Source: Sipunculus nudus
Lineage: Eukaryota > Annelida > Sipuncula > Golfingiida > Sipunculidae
Direction: 5' to 3'
Length of the DNA stretch: 64,000 bases
Assembly (NCBI GenBank): GCA_026874595.1
Contig: CM049321.1
Coordinates: 5,696,979 to 5,760,978 of the forward strand
The notes beneath the pieces are model-generated. The model saw only the letters and a program-made list of their open reading frames with translations. It was not told where the DNA came from and searched no databases. Shown piece by piece: positions 1-11,904 of this stretch. Both the position numbers and the translations under genes were made by a program. Each line of letters starts with the position of its first letter. Position 1 is the stretch's first letter.

Positions 1-3000
1 GGCGCCATCTGTTGGCCGGCTGTGAAGAAATTCAAGTAATCACAATTTGAAACGACCTGGTCCGACAACTGTCTTCGTATTAATGTCATTACCTAAAATC
101 GTGCTGAGCAAAAAAAAACCTTTAACATCCGGGGGATCCGAAAGCCTGGCGAAACTGATGACCTCAAGGCAAAGCCAATGTTTTATACTGACGAGGTTCC
201 TCCGGAATGTCAAGGCCCGAATCATAACCGAATCTGTCCACATTCATTTAAAAACAAAGCTGACTAGACTTCTTATAACTGTCGCAGGAGTGTCACTTAG
301 CATCACCAATCTATAACCCTAATGATACTCGATTATGTAAATATAGAACGGTAAACAACTAGTAAAATGTTGATTCAGCTAGCCTTACGCATCTCAATTA
401 AGAATTTGTTTGTGAAAAATAAATTATACATGAAACATGGCACCACAAATCCTCGTTTTAAAGTATGCAAACCAAAGTATATGGGTCACAAATTATTTAC
501 GCTCATGAGTTTGGTGTTTGTATCCGTAACAAATTTGTAGATTTAAAAAATTGTAAAGGCCTGCTAAGATATATTTTTTCATACAATTTCCCTACAGAAA
601 TGTCGGAATTTCTGTGAAGAAACGGTCGATAGGCATATAGCCGCTGTATTTTGGGCGTTTAGCTATTTTCAGCTGATAACATTATTAAACCCGCTCTCGA
701 TTGCTAAATTACTTGAACTATGCAAGAAATGGTGTCATCATATCGCATGATTAAAATATGGAGATGAATGCACACACGATACCACTCTACCAATTGTCTG
801 ATTATAACTTTTTGCTCTTTAAGCATGTGCATGAAAAGGCCTAAACTGTCCCCAGCACCACGGTACTTCGTCCTTTTAACCAAACTGTCACATAACACGC
901 ATACCATACCATGATGACTATCATGTCAACAATATGAATGTAATATCAGACTCAGTTTGGATTTTGATGACTTGACTCAGGCTATCTTAGCTTTTTACTC
1001 ACAATTGTAGTCATAGATGACATATTAATATACAGCAAACGGCTATACTGTGTTATTCCTCCATTACCCCTTCTCTTAGGGGCACATACAGCTTGTGGGG
1101 TAATGGGCCACTATCATGCTACTTCTTATGAGCGCTGATTTTATTGAAACTTCAATACCCATTCCTGACCAGTTTTCTCGGTTAACATAAGTTTATACCA
1201 CCATACTAACACCAGCAGTACATTCCCTTTCTGTTTAACTTGACCTTTACACGGTTATTACTAGATGCTTCTAGCTTCTTACGTACAGCATAGCAGCTTG
1301 GTCTGTTCACTCATGAACAGACATACCACATGGCATCTGCAGTACCCTTGTGGACCTTCATATAACATCACTAAATAAGCTTATATGGTTTTTACACAGG
1401 AGTTTTGGTTGTCATTGTATCATTATTCCTCACTACAAATTTATTAATCAAATAGCCAGTATAAATACACAATACCAAGGATATAAAGTAATAATGGTGG
1501 CTGCCATTTTAAGCCGCCAATTTGGTTCATTCTTTATCAATCTAACAAGTTGAACCTCACTTTACTAAACATTTGGGACTGGGGCAACTCTAATAATGGC
1601 AGTCACAACATTATACAACAGATATACGAACCATTAAGTGTTGTGTTCCTCTCGGGTTGACCGTCAGTCAGATGGACCTTGTACATTCGAACATCGTCCG
1701 TCCGCTGATCGATAAGGACATCAAAGCCCAAAATTAGGTTTTTTATCGGCTGGGTCCACGTGATCTATTTAACATATTCCACTGGTGCTGCAAATATTAT
1801 ACTGATTTTGCTTCCATTCACTTATTCACTGACTTGAGGCTAATGACTTCATAAGTTTTCAACCTGTCAGCCGAACATATTACTACCGGCGACATTCATG
1901 CGGGCTCAGGCTATAGGTTTCTGAACGTACTTAGCATAACAAATATTTAGGAAATGAGTGTGTTTTTTAAAGTACATGTTTATATAACGTATAGTAAATA
2001 TAATAATAAATATGTTGTCAAATCGAATAAAGTTTATGCAGATCAGTTTATTTCAAAGACGAAATATGACAATACTACTAACTAATGTGCATAACGAAGT
2101 ACTTACATGTTTTTGACAGTACTGGGAGAAACCTAAAAAATCCAAGGCCTTTCATATGCGATTCAATTATCAATTGGCGAATTCTGGACTGTGGTTTAGC
2201 AAAGGGAGAGATGTTGCGATACCACTTGACACTTGATCTTCCTGTTGTTATTATAAGATGTAAGGAGAGAGTAATAGTGAATGATTTTTTATTATGACCG
2301 TGTACAAACGTCTTTCTTTTGTTGTATGGACATATTTCTCTTATACCAATTAGATTTCGAGCAGGCATGAACAGTGGCGGATATTTCAGCTATTGTATAT
2401 CAGACCAAATTGAATATTTATTTCAAAAGTCTGACGACATGGTAACGGCTTGCATTTTTAGTGTCATTGTTAAGGGTCAAATGAAATTGAACAAATGTGA
2501 CATGAAACATATATTATCAATGTGTTCCTATTTTGGTACCCTTTCAACTTCGTAATCTGGTCATTGGGCCGTTCATTCAGTTATTTGGATACTGAAACGT
2601 TGCAAGTGGCAACCCGGGTTGTTACCACAGTTAACGAATACAACATTTAACTTGTGCGCCGAAAGTTCTTTCCTTATTCACTGCCATTGCCCCGTGGCTA
2701 AAAACAGTAAAACCATGTCCCGCCCCCTCCCTATCTTATTTTGCATCTGATATTACGGGGAAATATTCAAAACACGATACATGTATTCGTTTTACAAGAA
2801 AATGATTATGTGCCATTTTCAAAACAAGAAAACATCAGTCATGTTTAAATCAATTTAAATTACTGAACACTTTTATTTATAAGTAGCAATTTACAGAAAC
2901 AAAATATATGGCTCGTTATTTCTTAAATTTTTCATAGAATAAATAAGTAAAATAATGGACAATGCATCCAAAATAAGTGATTAATAAGATAATTTTTACA

Positions 3001-3047
3001 TCTTGTTTTGATTTTAAAAATCTTATAAAGATAAAAAAAATAGACTG

Positions 3048-3049
<2 letters not shown>

Positions 3050-3092
<43 letters not shown>

Positions 3093-3117
3093 CACACATA
3101 TATATACCCGATGGCTA

Positions 3118-3153
<36 letters not shown>

Positions 3154-3178
3154 TACACACACACACACATATATATAT
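3050..3178. repeat. (TA)n / (AC)n compound microsatellite
   Basis: Two long TA runs separated by about 35 bp are followed by an AC run. The same arrangement is present at the equivalent place in repeat A at 15,030-15,168 and 24,632-24,740, so the microsatellite is an ancestral part of the repeat. Confidence 0.95.
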
Positions 3179-3989
3179 AAAACCGATGGTTATACTGACC
3201 AAAAACCACACTGACCAAAGTGATTTGATTTGATCATATGTCTTCAGTAAGGATGTTATTTCATGATTTTGCCCTTCTTTGGTCAAAATAATATCTGACA
3301 TAAATAGGGTTACATCAATGTAAACCAATGGAATCTTAAAGAATTCCCTTTGCCTCATTCAGCAGACAATGTCACCTGCAAAAAAAGAGAACCCGATTGC
3401 TAATCTGAAAGAAGACATAACCCCCGAAATGGCCGGATAATCGACACATACATTGTCTACAACACGTTTGGTAGACAAATTATATGAAGTAAACATCACC
3501 TATTTGGGGACGATGTACAATATGAAAGTGACTATTAACAAACAACTGTGTACTTATCTAACCAGGAATCGATAGGTATAAAGTATAGGAAAGGATGGGT
3601 CGTTTAACTGCTGTCTTGATAGTCCTACCTCTTTGAAGCCCAGGAAACTCGAAATAGTTAATAAGCAGTTGTTAAACAAATATGTACACTTAAAAGAGGA
3701 ATGATTTCTGCCGACATGATTACTGTTTCTTGATTGATTTGATGTTACTTTGACATACTTCATGGCTGCGGCGGTTGCAAAGCACATTCAGAACTTGCAT
3801 TTGGCACTCCAGCGCAATGTAGCATTGAAGGACCGTTAAACGGCCAAGAGTCAGTGCATGACATTTTGATGAAAAATATGGGACATAGTACAATTGGTTC
3901 CTAATACCGAAAAAAATAGCCGAAGGTTGCACAATGTTGTATTTTAAACTACCCCAGATTGTGCTTTAAAAGCTTAAATTTCACTGCCC

Positions 3990-4210
3990 AACAAATACTC
4001 CCGATAAATACCCGCCCCCAGTCAATTATTCTAGACCCCGAACACGGTTGCCCCATATAATAGCCCCCCCCCCCCTCCCCCTTCCCCCTCGAGAGTTATC
4101 CCCTTCCGAGACAATAATCCCAAGGGACAATGCAAAGGACTACCGCTAGAACCCCGGACACCCGTTATAGATAAACCCCCCTTTTGACATTTAGGACAAC
4201 CCTCTTCCAC
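3990..4210. repeat. C-rich degenerate array in repeat A
   Basis: Short units of the type CAATTA or GATAAT followed by four or more C recur with irregular spacing, including a run of about 14 C near 4,063. Equivalent arrays sit at the same place in other A copies (11,190-11,600, 25,640-26,140, 32,285-32,680, 43,255-43,520, 44,990-45,250). The minus strand is G-run-rich and could form G-quadruplexes. Confidence 0.8.
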
Positions 4211-4589
4211 AGACTTTAATCATTTCCCTAACTCCAACGTACCACATTTTATCAAATACATTTCGTTTTCACAAAATACACTTTGCTAGATTTTCAGCAA
4301 TAGATTACTTTTGATGTAAACATGAAAAGATATAATGCACCATTGTTGACAATTCAATTAGGTTAGATTTTCTTACTATAGATAAAGGAAATCAAGAAAA
4401 TTGAGAGTCAGGAAAATTTAACAAAACTATAAACTTAATAGTAAATTTTTGAATTATCTAGAAATCTAGAATTATTATCCTGTTTCATCTTAAAGAAGGA
4501 GGGGGGGGGGGGTGTTTGAAGAGTCTGACTATGTGTCCTTTTTTTTATGGATTGGATGAGTCACGCATTTGCCAACTAGACAAGGCGCA

Positions 4590-4760
4590 TGATGATTTCC
4601 ATATAATAATTATTAATCGTTATGTTTATGATAATAATGATGACAATGATTATTTTTATTTTATCATAATTATCATTATTGTTTTTATTATTATAATATT
4701 ATTATTATAATTATTATAACAAATATTATTAATATTATGATAATTGATGATGATGATTAC
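4590..4760. repeat. AT-rich low-complexity tract (ATT-like)
   Basis: The tract is dominated by ATT, ATA and GATGAT triplet-like steps. The open frame over it encodes only isoleucine, phenylalanine and aspartate runs, and I see no gene. Confidence 0.85.
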
Positions 4761-4779
4761 ATGTTAGAGTCGTATGTGA

Positions 4780-5445
4780 ATCTGTTTACAGTCCTCATGA
4801 ACCAGCAGAGTGTAATAACATAAAGTATCGTAATAGAAATATTTGGATTCTCCCTCTCTCTCTCTCTCTCTCTCCCACAAAGATCCTCATTTACATACTC
4901 AACTTTTAAACTAAAAAGTAATAAACTGTTGATAATATAATAATCTAATTGCCTGGTGATAAAAATTGAAAAATTAAAATTAATAACGAAAGATTTGGAA
5001 ATGAAATAGATAAAATGAGAGATGTTTCAGATCAAACAGCGGTGGGGTGTAGGGCCCGGGGGAAGGGATGTTTCATTCGGTTCTTCAATTCTCGTTGCAC
5101 CAGGGGAGCATTCAGGGGTGTTGATGAGGTGGTCGCAGTGGCAGCGCTACTGGTAGGAGCAGTTGTTGTACACAAGTAAGTCCCGTCTTCTAATACCTCT
5201 CTTGCGTTGCGAGGCTTAGGCGAACCAAACGTTATCTCGTTATCCACCATGGTGATACACCAAATGGCTACACTTGGGAGAGTACAGTACATTAAATCAT
5301 AGAATGTTCACTGTTCCTCCTGATGAATGAACAGTTAAAGATGGTGACCATGATGGTGGCAATTGAAATTAATTACATATAAACTGGAAAAGAAATAGAC
5401 TAAACGAGACATGTTTGAGATGACGGAAGGGGGGGGGGGGGGTTA
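4780..5445. repeat. Duplicated segment, copy 1 (shorter)
   Basis: It aligns with 5,610-6,570. Shared landmarks are a (TC)n tract, the agataaaatgagagatgtttc block, a poly-G stretch, a threonine/serine-rich reading frame on the minus strand, and the ccaaatggctacacttggga block. Relative to copy 2 it lacks about 270 bp within the reading frame, with GTAC shared at the join. Confidence 0.85.
5032..5292 (-). pseudogene. Gene-like minus-strand ORF, fused by deletion (copy 1)
   Basis: The frame reads 86 codons. A front part around the ITFGSPKPR stretch and ending LEDGTYLC runs straight into a threonine/serine/alanine-rich tail (TTTAPTSSAATATTSS), then LVQRELKNR. Both parts occur in the second copy (6,062-6,560) but there they are separated by about 270 bp of other sequence. 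I recognise no family. The frame could be a remnant of a small cysteine-containing, mucin-like secreted protein or simply a repeat that happens to be open. Confidence 0.3.
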
Positions 5446-5658
5446 GTGTGGTCGGCTTTAATATTTATATTTCTTCAAAATAAGGATAATAACTAGGTAG
5501 TAAAATGTTGATGTCATTGGTGAAAATTCTTATTTTTGTTTATAACTAGCAAAATAGTATCATCTTTTGAAAATAATACTCGTGGTAAAATAATTGTTTA
5601 CATGTTCAAGACGTATGTGAATCTGTTTATCGGCCTAAATATTTGGATGCTCTCTCTA

Positions 5659-5781
<123 letters not shown>

Positions 5782-6061
5782 ACAAACCTTTTTATTAACA
5801 TCCTCGACTTATAAATTGGAAAGTAATAAACTTTTGACAATATAATAATCTAATTGCTTGGGGATAAAATAAATGAACAATGAAATTTAATTTCGAAAAA
5901 TTGGGAAATGAAATAGATAAAATGAGAGATGTTTCAGATGACGGAAGGGCGGATGGGGTGTGAGGTCCGGGGGAAAGGAGGGGAGGGGGGGGGGGGGTAG
6001 GGAGAGCGCGCGCGCCGTTGGCCGTCTGGTTCCTCCACTGATATTAACATAACAACGAAAT

Positions 6062-6530
6062 TTACACGCGGTTCTTCATTTTCCTTTGCATCGGGGAGTA
6101 GTCAGGGGTGTTGATTAGGTGGTCGCATTGGGCAGCGCTGCTGGTAGGAGCAGTAGTTGTACCAGCAACAGTAGTAATAATAGTAGGAGATGTGCTAGGT
6201 ACAGTCTGTTTCTTTTCTTTCAGGGATAATTTACTATATTTTCTAATTTGTTGCATGTGGTTAATATAGTCCGTTTTGCGTTCGAGTCTCTTTTTCACTG
6301 TCCAATACCCCGTTTAAACTGAAGCACAAACCTGTTGATTCATATGTTTGTAATACCCGTTTGATTTGTTACACTTTTAAACAGCGAGTACACTTGCAAG
6401 TCCCGTCTTCCAATACCCCCCATGTGGTACGAGGCTTAGGCGAACCAAACGGTATCTTTTCATCCACCATAGTGATACACCAAATGGCTACACTTGGGAG
6501 AGTACAGTTATTTAAATCATAAAATGTTCA
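6062..6530 (-). pseudogene. Gene-like minus-strand fragment (copy 2)
   Basis: Reading the minus strand from about 6,510, an open stretch contains IWCITMVDEKIPFGSPKPR, followed by a DGTCKCTRC cysteine cluster and then a stop. A second open stretch (6,062-6,298) holds the TTTAPTSSA tail and ends MQRKMKNRV. The cysteines are absent or altered in copy 1. I cannot assign a function, and no promoter or convincing splice sites join the two parts. Confidence 0.25.
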
Positions 6531-6570
6531 CTGTTTCTACTGATGAATGAACAGTTAAACATGGTGACCA

Positions 6571-7170
6571 TCGGTACGGACAATTAAAAATAAAAACAAA
6601 AAAAAACATACTTAAAACCAATCAAGATCCTTAATGTATATCAACTTTTTTATCAGAACTGTTGGTAATAGCAACTCCTCTATCTTTATAACCTAGATCT
6701 ACATGTTCTAAACTTGTATTGATTCAATTAATACTTTAACACGGCAACTCAAACTGGCGGCGGGAGCGTCTTGGCCCCTGTTGAGTCAGCGCCAAAGTGA
6801 GGTGCAGCTGGGGGTAAAGTATACTTACAGCGGTTACATTTGGCGCGCTTAACAAGAAACAATTGCGAGCCTAATGAATGTTGATGAGGAGTTCATATAT
6901 ACAAGGCGTGTCCTTATAAGGTAATGGGCGAAAAACCTTAGCCCAGGACAACTCACAAGCTTAATGGATCTCATCATTAAACAAGAAATCTGAGACTGTA
7001 TTTCTTCGTGGGAATTTTTCTCCACGTCATCAAACACGTGGCCTGTTTTGGGCACACATTAAAATAAATTTGACACATCAAATGATCAGGGTTGTCACAG
7101 TCCCGGAGACTTCATCCCCATTCCTTTAAATCTCCCTTATCACAACTTAAACACTTATCCACACACTTAT
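6571..7170. other. No gene seen
   Basis: This is single-copy-looking sequence with a slightly GC-richer patch at 6,750-6,850. I see no supported exon, RNA gene or repeat. Confidence 0.5.
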
Positions 7171-9415
7171 CTCACTCCCCTCCAAAAGTGAACTTCTCCT
7201 TTCATAGGTCATCACTTCCCTCACAAGTGAACTTCTCCTTTCATAGGTCATCACTCCCCTCACAAGTCAACTTCTCCCTTCATAGGTCATCATTTCCCTC
7301 ACAAGTCAACTTCTCCTTTCATAGGTCATCACTTCCCTCACAAGTGAACTTCTCCCTTCATAGGTCATCACTTCCCTCATAAGTCAACTTCTCCTTTCAT
7401 AGGTCATCACTTCCCTCACAAGTGAACTTCTCCCATCATAGGTCATCACTTCCCTCACAAGTCAACTTCTCCCTTCATAGATCATCATTTCCCTCACAAG
7501 TCAACTTCTCCCTTCATAGGTCATCACTTCCCTCACAAGTCAACTTCTCCCTTCATATGTCATCACTTCCCTCACAAGTCAACTTCTCCTTTCATATGTC
7601 ATCACTTCCCTCACAAGTCAACTTCTCCTTTCATATGGCATCACTTCCCTCACAAGTCAACTTCTCCCTTCATAGGTCATCACCTCCCTCACAAGTGAAC
7701 TTCTCCTTTCATAGGTCATCACTCCCCTTCACAAGTGAACTTCTCCTTTCATAGGTCATCACTTCCCTCACAAGTCCACTTCTCCCTTCATAGGTCATCA
7801 CTTCCCTCACAAGTCAACTTCTCCCTTCATAGGTCATCACTTCCCTCACAAGTCAACTTCTCCCTTTATAGGTCATCACTTCCCTCACAAGTGAACTTCT
7901 CCTTTCATAGGTCATCACTTCCCTCACAAGTCAACTTCTCCCTTCAAAGGTCATCACTTTCCTCACGAGTCAACTTCTCCCTTCATAGGTCATCACTTCC
8001 CTCACAAGTCAACTTCTCCCTTCATAGGTCATCACTTCCCTCACAAGTCAACTTCTCCCTTCATAGGTCATCACTTCCCTCACAAGTCAACTTCTCCCTT
8101 CATATGTCATCATTTCCCTCACAAGTCAACTTCTCCTTTCATATGTCATCACTTCCCTCACAAGTCAACTTCTCCTTTCATATAGCATCACTTCCCTCAC
8201 AAGTCAACTTCTCCCTTCATAGGTCATCACTTCCCTCACAAGTGAACTTCTCCTTTCATAGGTCATCACTCCCCTCCACAAGTGAACTTCTCCTTTCATA
8301 GGTCATCACTTCCCTCACAAGTCCACTTCTCCCTTCATAGGTCATCACTTCCCTCACAAGTCAACTTCTCCCTTCATAGGTCATCACTTCCCTCACAAGT
8401 CAACTTCTCCCTTCATAGGTCATCACTCCCCTCCACAAGTCAACTTCTCCTTTCATAGGTCATCACTTCCCTCACAAGTCAACTTCTCTTTTCATAGGTC
8501 ATCACTTCCCTCACAAGTCAACTTTTCCTTCATAGGTCATCACTTCCCTCACAAGTGAACTTCTCCTTTCATAGGTCATCACTCCCCTCACAAGTCAACT
8601 TCTCCTTTCATAGGTCATCACTTCCCTCACAAGTCAACTTTTCCTTCATAGGTCATCACTTCCCTCACAAGTGAACTTCTCCTTTCATAGGTCATCACTC
8701 CCCTCACAAGTCAACTTCTCCTTTCATAGGTCATCACTTCCCTCACAAGTCAACTTCTCCCTTCATAGGTCATCACTTCCCTCACAAGTCAACTTCTCCT
8801 TTCATAGGTCATCACTCCCCTCACAAGTCAACTTCTCCTTTCATAGGTCATCACTTCCCTCACAAGTCAACTTCTCCCTTCATAGGTCATCACTTCCCTC
8901 ACAAGTGAACTTCTCCTTTCATAGGTCATCACTCCCCTCACAAGTCAACTTCTCCCTTCATAGGTCATCACTCCCCTCACAAGTCAACTTCTCCTTTCAT
9001 AGATCATCACTCCCCTCCACAAGTCAACTTCTCCTTTCATATGTCATCACTTCCCTCACAAGTCAACTTCTCCCTTCATAGGTCATCACTTCCCTCACAA
9101 GTCAACTTCTCCCTTCATAGGTCATCACTTCCCTAACAAGTCAACTTCTCCCTTCGTAGGTCATCACTTCCCTCACAAGTCAACTTCTCCCTTCATAGGT
9201 CAACTCTTCCCTCACAAGTCAACTTCTCCTTTCATAGGTCATCACTTCCCTCACAAGTCAACTTCTCCCTTCATAGGTCATCACTTCCCTCACAAGTCAA
9301 CTTCTCCCTTCATAGGTCATCACTTCCCTCACAAGTGAACTTCTCCTTTCATAGGTCATCACTTCCCTCACAAGTCAACTTCTCCCTTCATAGGTCATCA
9401 TTTCCTTCGCAAGTC
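7171..9415. repeat. 39-bp minisatellite, about 57 units
   Basis: The array is a head-to-tail unit of 39 bp built from aacttctccyttcatagg, tcatcacttccctcac and aagts. Because 39 is divisible by three, one frame stays open and reads a 13-residue repeat (VNFSLHRSSLPSQ). It is broken by single-base indels (near 7,728, 8,275, 8,430, 8,520, 8,640 and 9,015) and by stops from substitutions, so I do not call it coding. Higher-order structure is visible. A block around 7,554 recurs at 8,101, 547 bp later (14 units plus one inserted base), carrying the same private variants (catatgt, catatgg/catatag, aagtccac). A three-unit block recurs near 8,520 and 8,638. Confidence 0.97.
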
Positions 9416-9499
9416 ATAAGGATAAAAAACGGGAATTTTCCGTTCACACAAATACATCCGAATTAACTATTCATAGCTTAAAGCCTAAAATACAGCTGA

Positions 9500-10700
9500 A
9501 AAAAAGATATACGATTTATGAAATCTTGGAGGCCAATCAGTCTTATAAATGTGGATTGCAAAACACTGAGCAATATATTGAATGCACGTTTGAATAAAGT
9601 AATACATAAATTAATATACATTGATCAAAATGCTTTTGTCCCCGGTCGGTATATCTGAGATTGTATACGGCTTAGCGCGGATATCCGTGATAATGAGGAA
9701 GGACAGTGTATTTTATTTGGGGCAGATTTTGCAGCTGCATTTGACTTTAATGACCATGTATTCATATTAACAGTGTTAGAGAAATTCAAGTTGGGGCCAG
9801 TGTTCCAGCACTGGATCAGTCTACTACATTGGGGAACAGAAAGATGTGATGTGTGATAAACAATGATACACCACTCTGTATTTCCCCTTAGGTCGATATA
9901 CCAGACAAGGATCTCCTATTGCCCCTTACTTATTTATTCTGGTCATAGAGGTTTTTGCTAAGTCTTGTACAATCTGACAACAAATTACATGGTTTAAAAG
10001 ATAGTGATGCGATGTAAAATATGACGATTTTTGCAGATGATATAACTCTTTTCTTGAGAGATATAAATTCTTTTAAAAGAATTATACTGTATTGGCTAGG
10101 TATATCTCCTTAGAAGTTTATGTTTAGAAATCAGAAGCAGCCTTGCTTGGTCAATGGAAACGAAGCAATGACAAGCCAATTAAAATTTAATGGGTGAATC
10201 TAAAGACCTAAACTGTATCGGTGGGTTTGAAAATTAAGGGTTTAATTTTATTCTGAAAGAATACCAAAGAAAATAATACTTTTTACAGAGAATGTCTAAA
10301 GGACTGAGCAGGTTTTTATTAAAGGCACCTGAAACGGTCAAAGAGGTAAAATTTCAGTTAATATGGAACAATCAGTTAATAAGATAAATTGAAAGTCAGT
10401 ATATCATAAGCCAGTGGAATCAATCCAATTGAATATATAGGTGATCTAGTAAAAACTGATCGAAGTTTCATTCAGTGGAATTAGCTATCACAAAAACATC
10501 CAAATATACCTGGTCTGTTTATAGATTGTATGTCTATTGTTTCAGCAATAGCGAAGAAATAGCTACAGATATATAACGATGAGATTGTGATTAATGATAA
10601 GGGTCAAGAAAATGACCAAGTTTTTACAAAGAAAACTATTTACAAATTAGAATAAATTGTGACTAAAGGAAAAGACAAGCTTAGTGTTCATCTTCTGAAA
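9500..10700 (+). pseudogene. L1/Tx1-like LINE reverse transcriptase relic
   Basis: Three frames in succession give hallmark non-LTR reverse transcriptase motifs. From 9,527 the frame reads WRPISLINVDCKTLSN, then DQNAFVPGRYI, then a FGADFAAAFDF block matching the first catalytic aspartate region, with in-frame stops at 9,656 and 9,854. From 9,891 a shifted frame reads GRYTRQGSPIAPYLFIL. From 10,021 a third frame reads MTIFADDITLFLRD, carrying the FADD catalytic box. Near 10,351 FQLIWNN matches the post-RT region of L1/Tx1 elements. Multiple stops and frameshifts make it dead. No endonuclease domain is visible upstream, where the minisatellite begins, so it is 5'-truncated. Confidence 0.9.
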
Positions 10701-10974
10701 AGCATCACATGCATGAGACGGCCCCAGTGGAAAAACACAATGGCCACCATAATGATAAAAATAAATGAATACAAATCAGACAAAGAAATGTTGCAATTCC
10801 TTGTGGATTGTAGAAAGTGTTATGTTTTTATGCTATGATTTTGTTATTGTTTTGGTCCTTGTATGTGTCCAACATGTATTATTACAGAATAGGTAAATAT
10901 GCATTTTTTTTATAATGATAAAAATTAATGTCAGTCATTCTGTATTAATAATAAATTTTTCTTGGGATGTCCAT
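10701..10974. other. No gene seen; probable LINE tail
   Basis: This AT-rich sequence follows the reverse transcriptase relic and may be its degraded 3' end. No reading frame or repeat match is visible. Confidence 0.4.
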
Positions 10975-11640
10975 GATGAATGGAGAGATAAAACTAAAAG
11001 GAAGTGGTATCTCACATGATAACTGTTTGCTGAAATATTTAATGTTACTTTCACTTATGTGGGATATAGCATAATTGGTACTCATGGTGTGCAATTTTCA
11101 TCATGTTGTATTTAAAACAACCCCAGATTGTGCTTTAAAGCTTTACTTTAAAAAAAGCCATGATTTGGGTAAAAGCCATACCGACCTCACTTTACAACCC
11201 CCTCCGAATTCTCAAATCCTAAAACCGCCCCGGGACAAATAATAATTTGGCACGAAGAAGGCCTGAGGTGATTTATATAAGTTTTCTATAGCCGGCGTTT
11301 ATAAACTGAGGGACAATACCCCCTCCCCCCCCCCGACTAATTGCACTCCTCGAGATGATTATGTCCCCCATCCCAAAAATACTTCTAGACAATACCCCAA
11401 AACAATTACCACCAAGAAAACCCCTCCCCTAGAGACAATAACCCCCCCCCCCCCACCGCGAACAGATACCCCCGATAATAATCCGTCCCAAGTCAATCAC
11501 CCATGACCCCCAAGACAGTTGCCCCCGTACAATAGCCACATCCCCTCCGACAATTACCACGAGATAAAACCTGTCCGCCTTCCGGGACAGTAATCTCGCG
11601 AAGCAAAACATTGTCATTACTTTTCCTCGCTCTTATAGAC
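10975..11640. repeat. Composite repeat A, 3' fragment with C-rich array
   Basis: It holds the tgataactgtttgctg block, the attgtgctttaaagcttt block and then a C-rich array (11,190-11,600), in the same order as 3,720-4,200 and 25,320-26,140. The LINE relic abuts its 5' end. Confidence 0.75.
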
Positions 11641-11904
11641 AGAAATGAACGTTCAGGATAGCTTCATAAATGTACATTGGTAAAATATGCAAAATGTAAA
11701 TTACAAAAATATAATGCTCAACTGATATACCATTATCACAGTGTGTACAGTGTTATATATTACATGCACACGAAATGTGCAATATAATTCAATTGTACTG
11801 CTTAGCGGTACCAACAAAGAAATTATTTTCTTCAGGTTTCAATACTATATACGTAAAGTTTCAACAAACATCTTCTGGTGATGCTGTGATATGGGCCTGT
11901 CAGT
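11641..11904. other. Spacer between repeat A copies, no gene seen
   Basis: AT-rich sequence between the C-rich array and the start of the next A copy. No exon or RNA gene is visible. Confidence 0.4.

Larger units (their letters stand above)
1..4700. repeat. Composite repeat A, copy 1 (most complete)
   Basis: This stretch matches 11,905-15,848 nearly end to end. Both begin with ggcgccatctgttggcc and keep the same order of blocks, including the ctgatttagcgaattctgg-like block near 2,170 and the (TA)n microsatellites near 3,050. It also matches 23,172-26,140 and parts of 28,571-46,305. Copy 2 carries about 215 bp (12,098-12,312) that is absent here, so one copy has an indel. The 3' part runs into a C-rich array (3,990-4,210) and then an AT-rich block (4,210-4,640) seen again at 38,330-38,720, 43,590-43,950 and 45,330-45,700. 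I found no coding sequence in it; the ORFs are short and not conserved between copies. The family is not one I recognise. It could be segmental duplication or a very large non-autonomous element. Confidence 0.8.

Noticed and set aside
7092-9081. Four long plus-strand ORFs encoding a 13-residue serine-rich repeat
   Set aside because: They follow automatically from a 39-bp period. Single-base indels and stops break the frame in several places, and there is no start context, splice signal or non-repetitive flank.
7171-9415. CRISPR array
   Set aside because: The units are contiguous near-identical 39-mers with no unique spacers, in a eukaryotic context.
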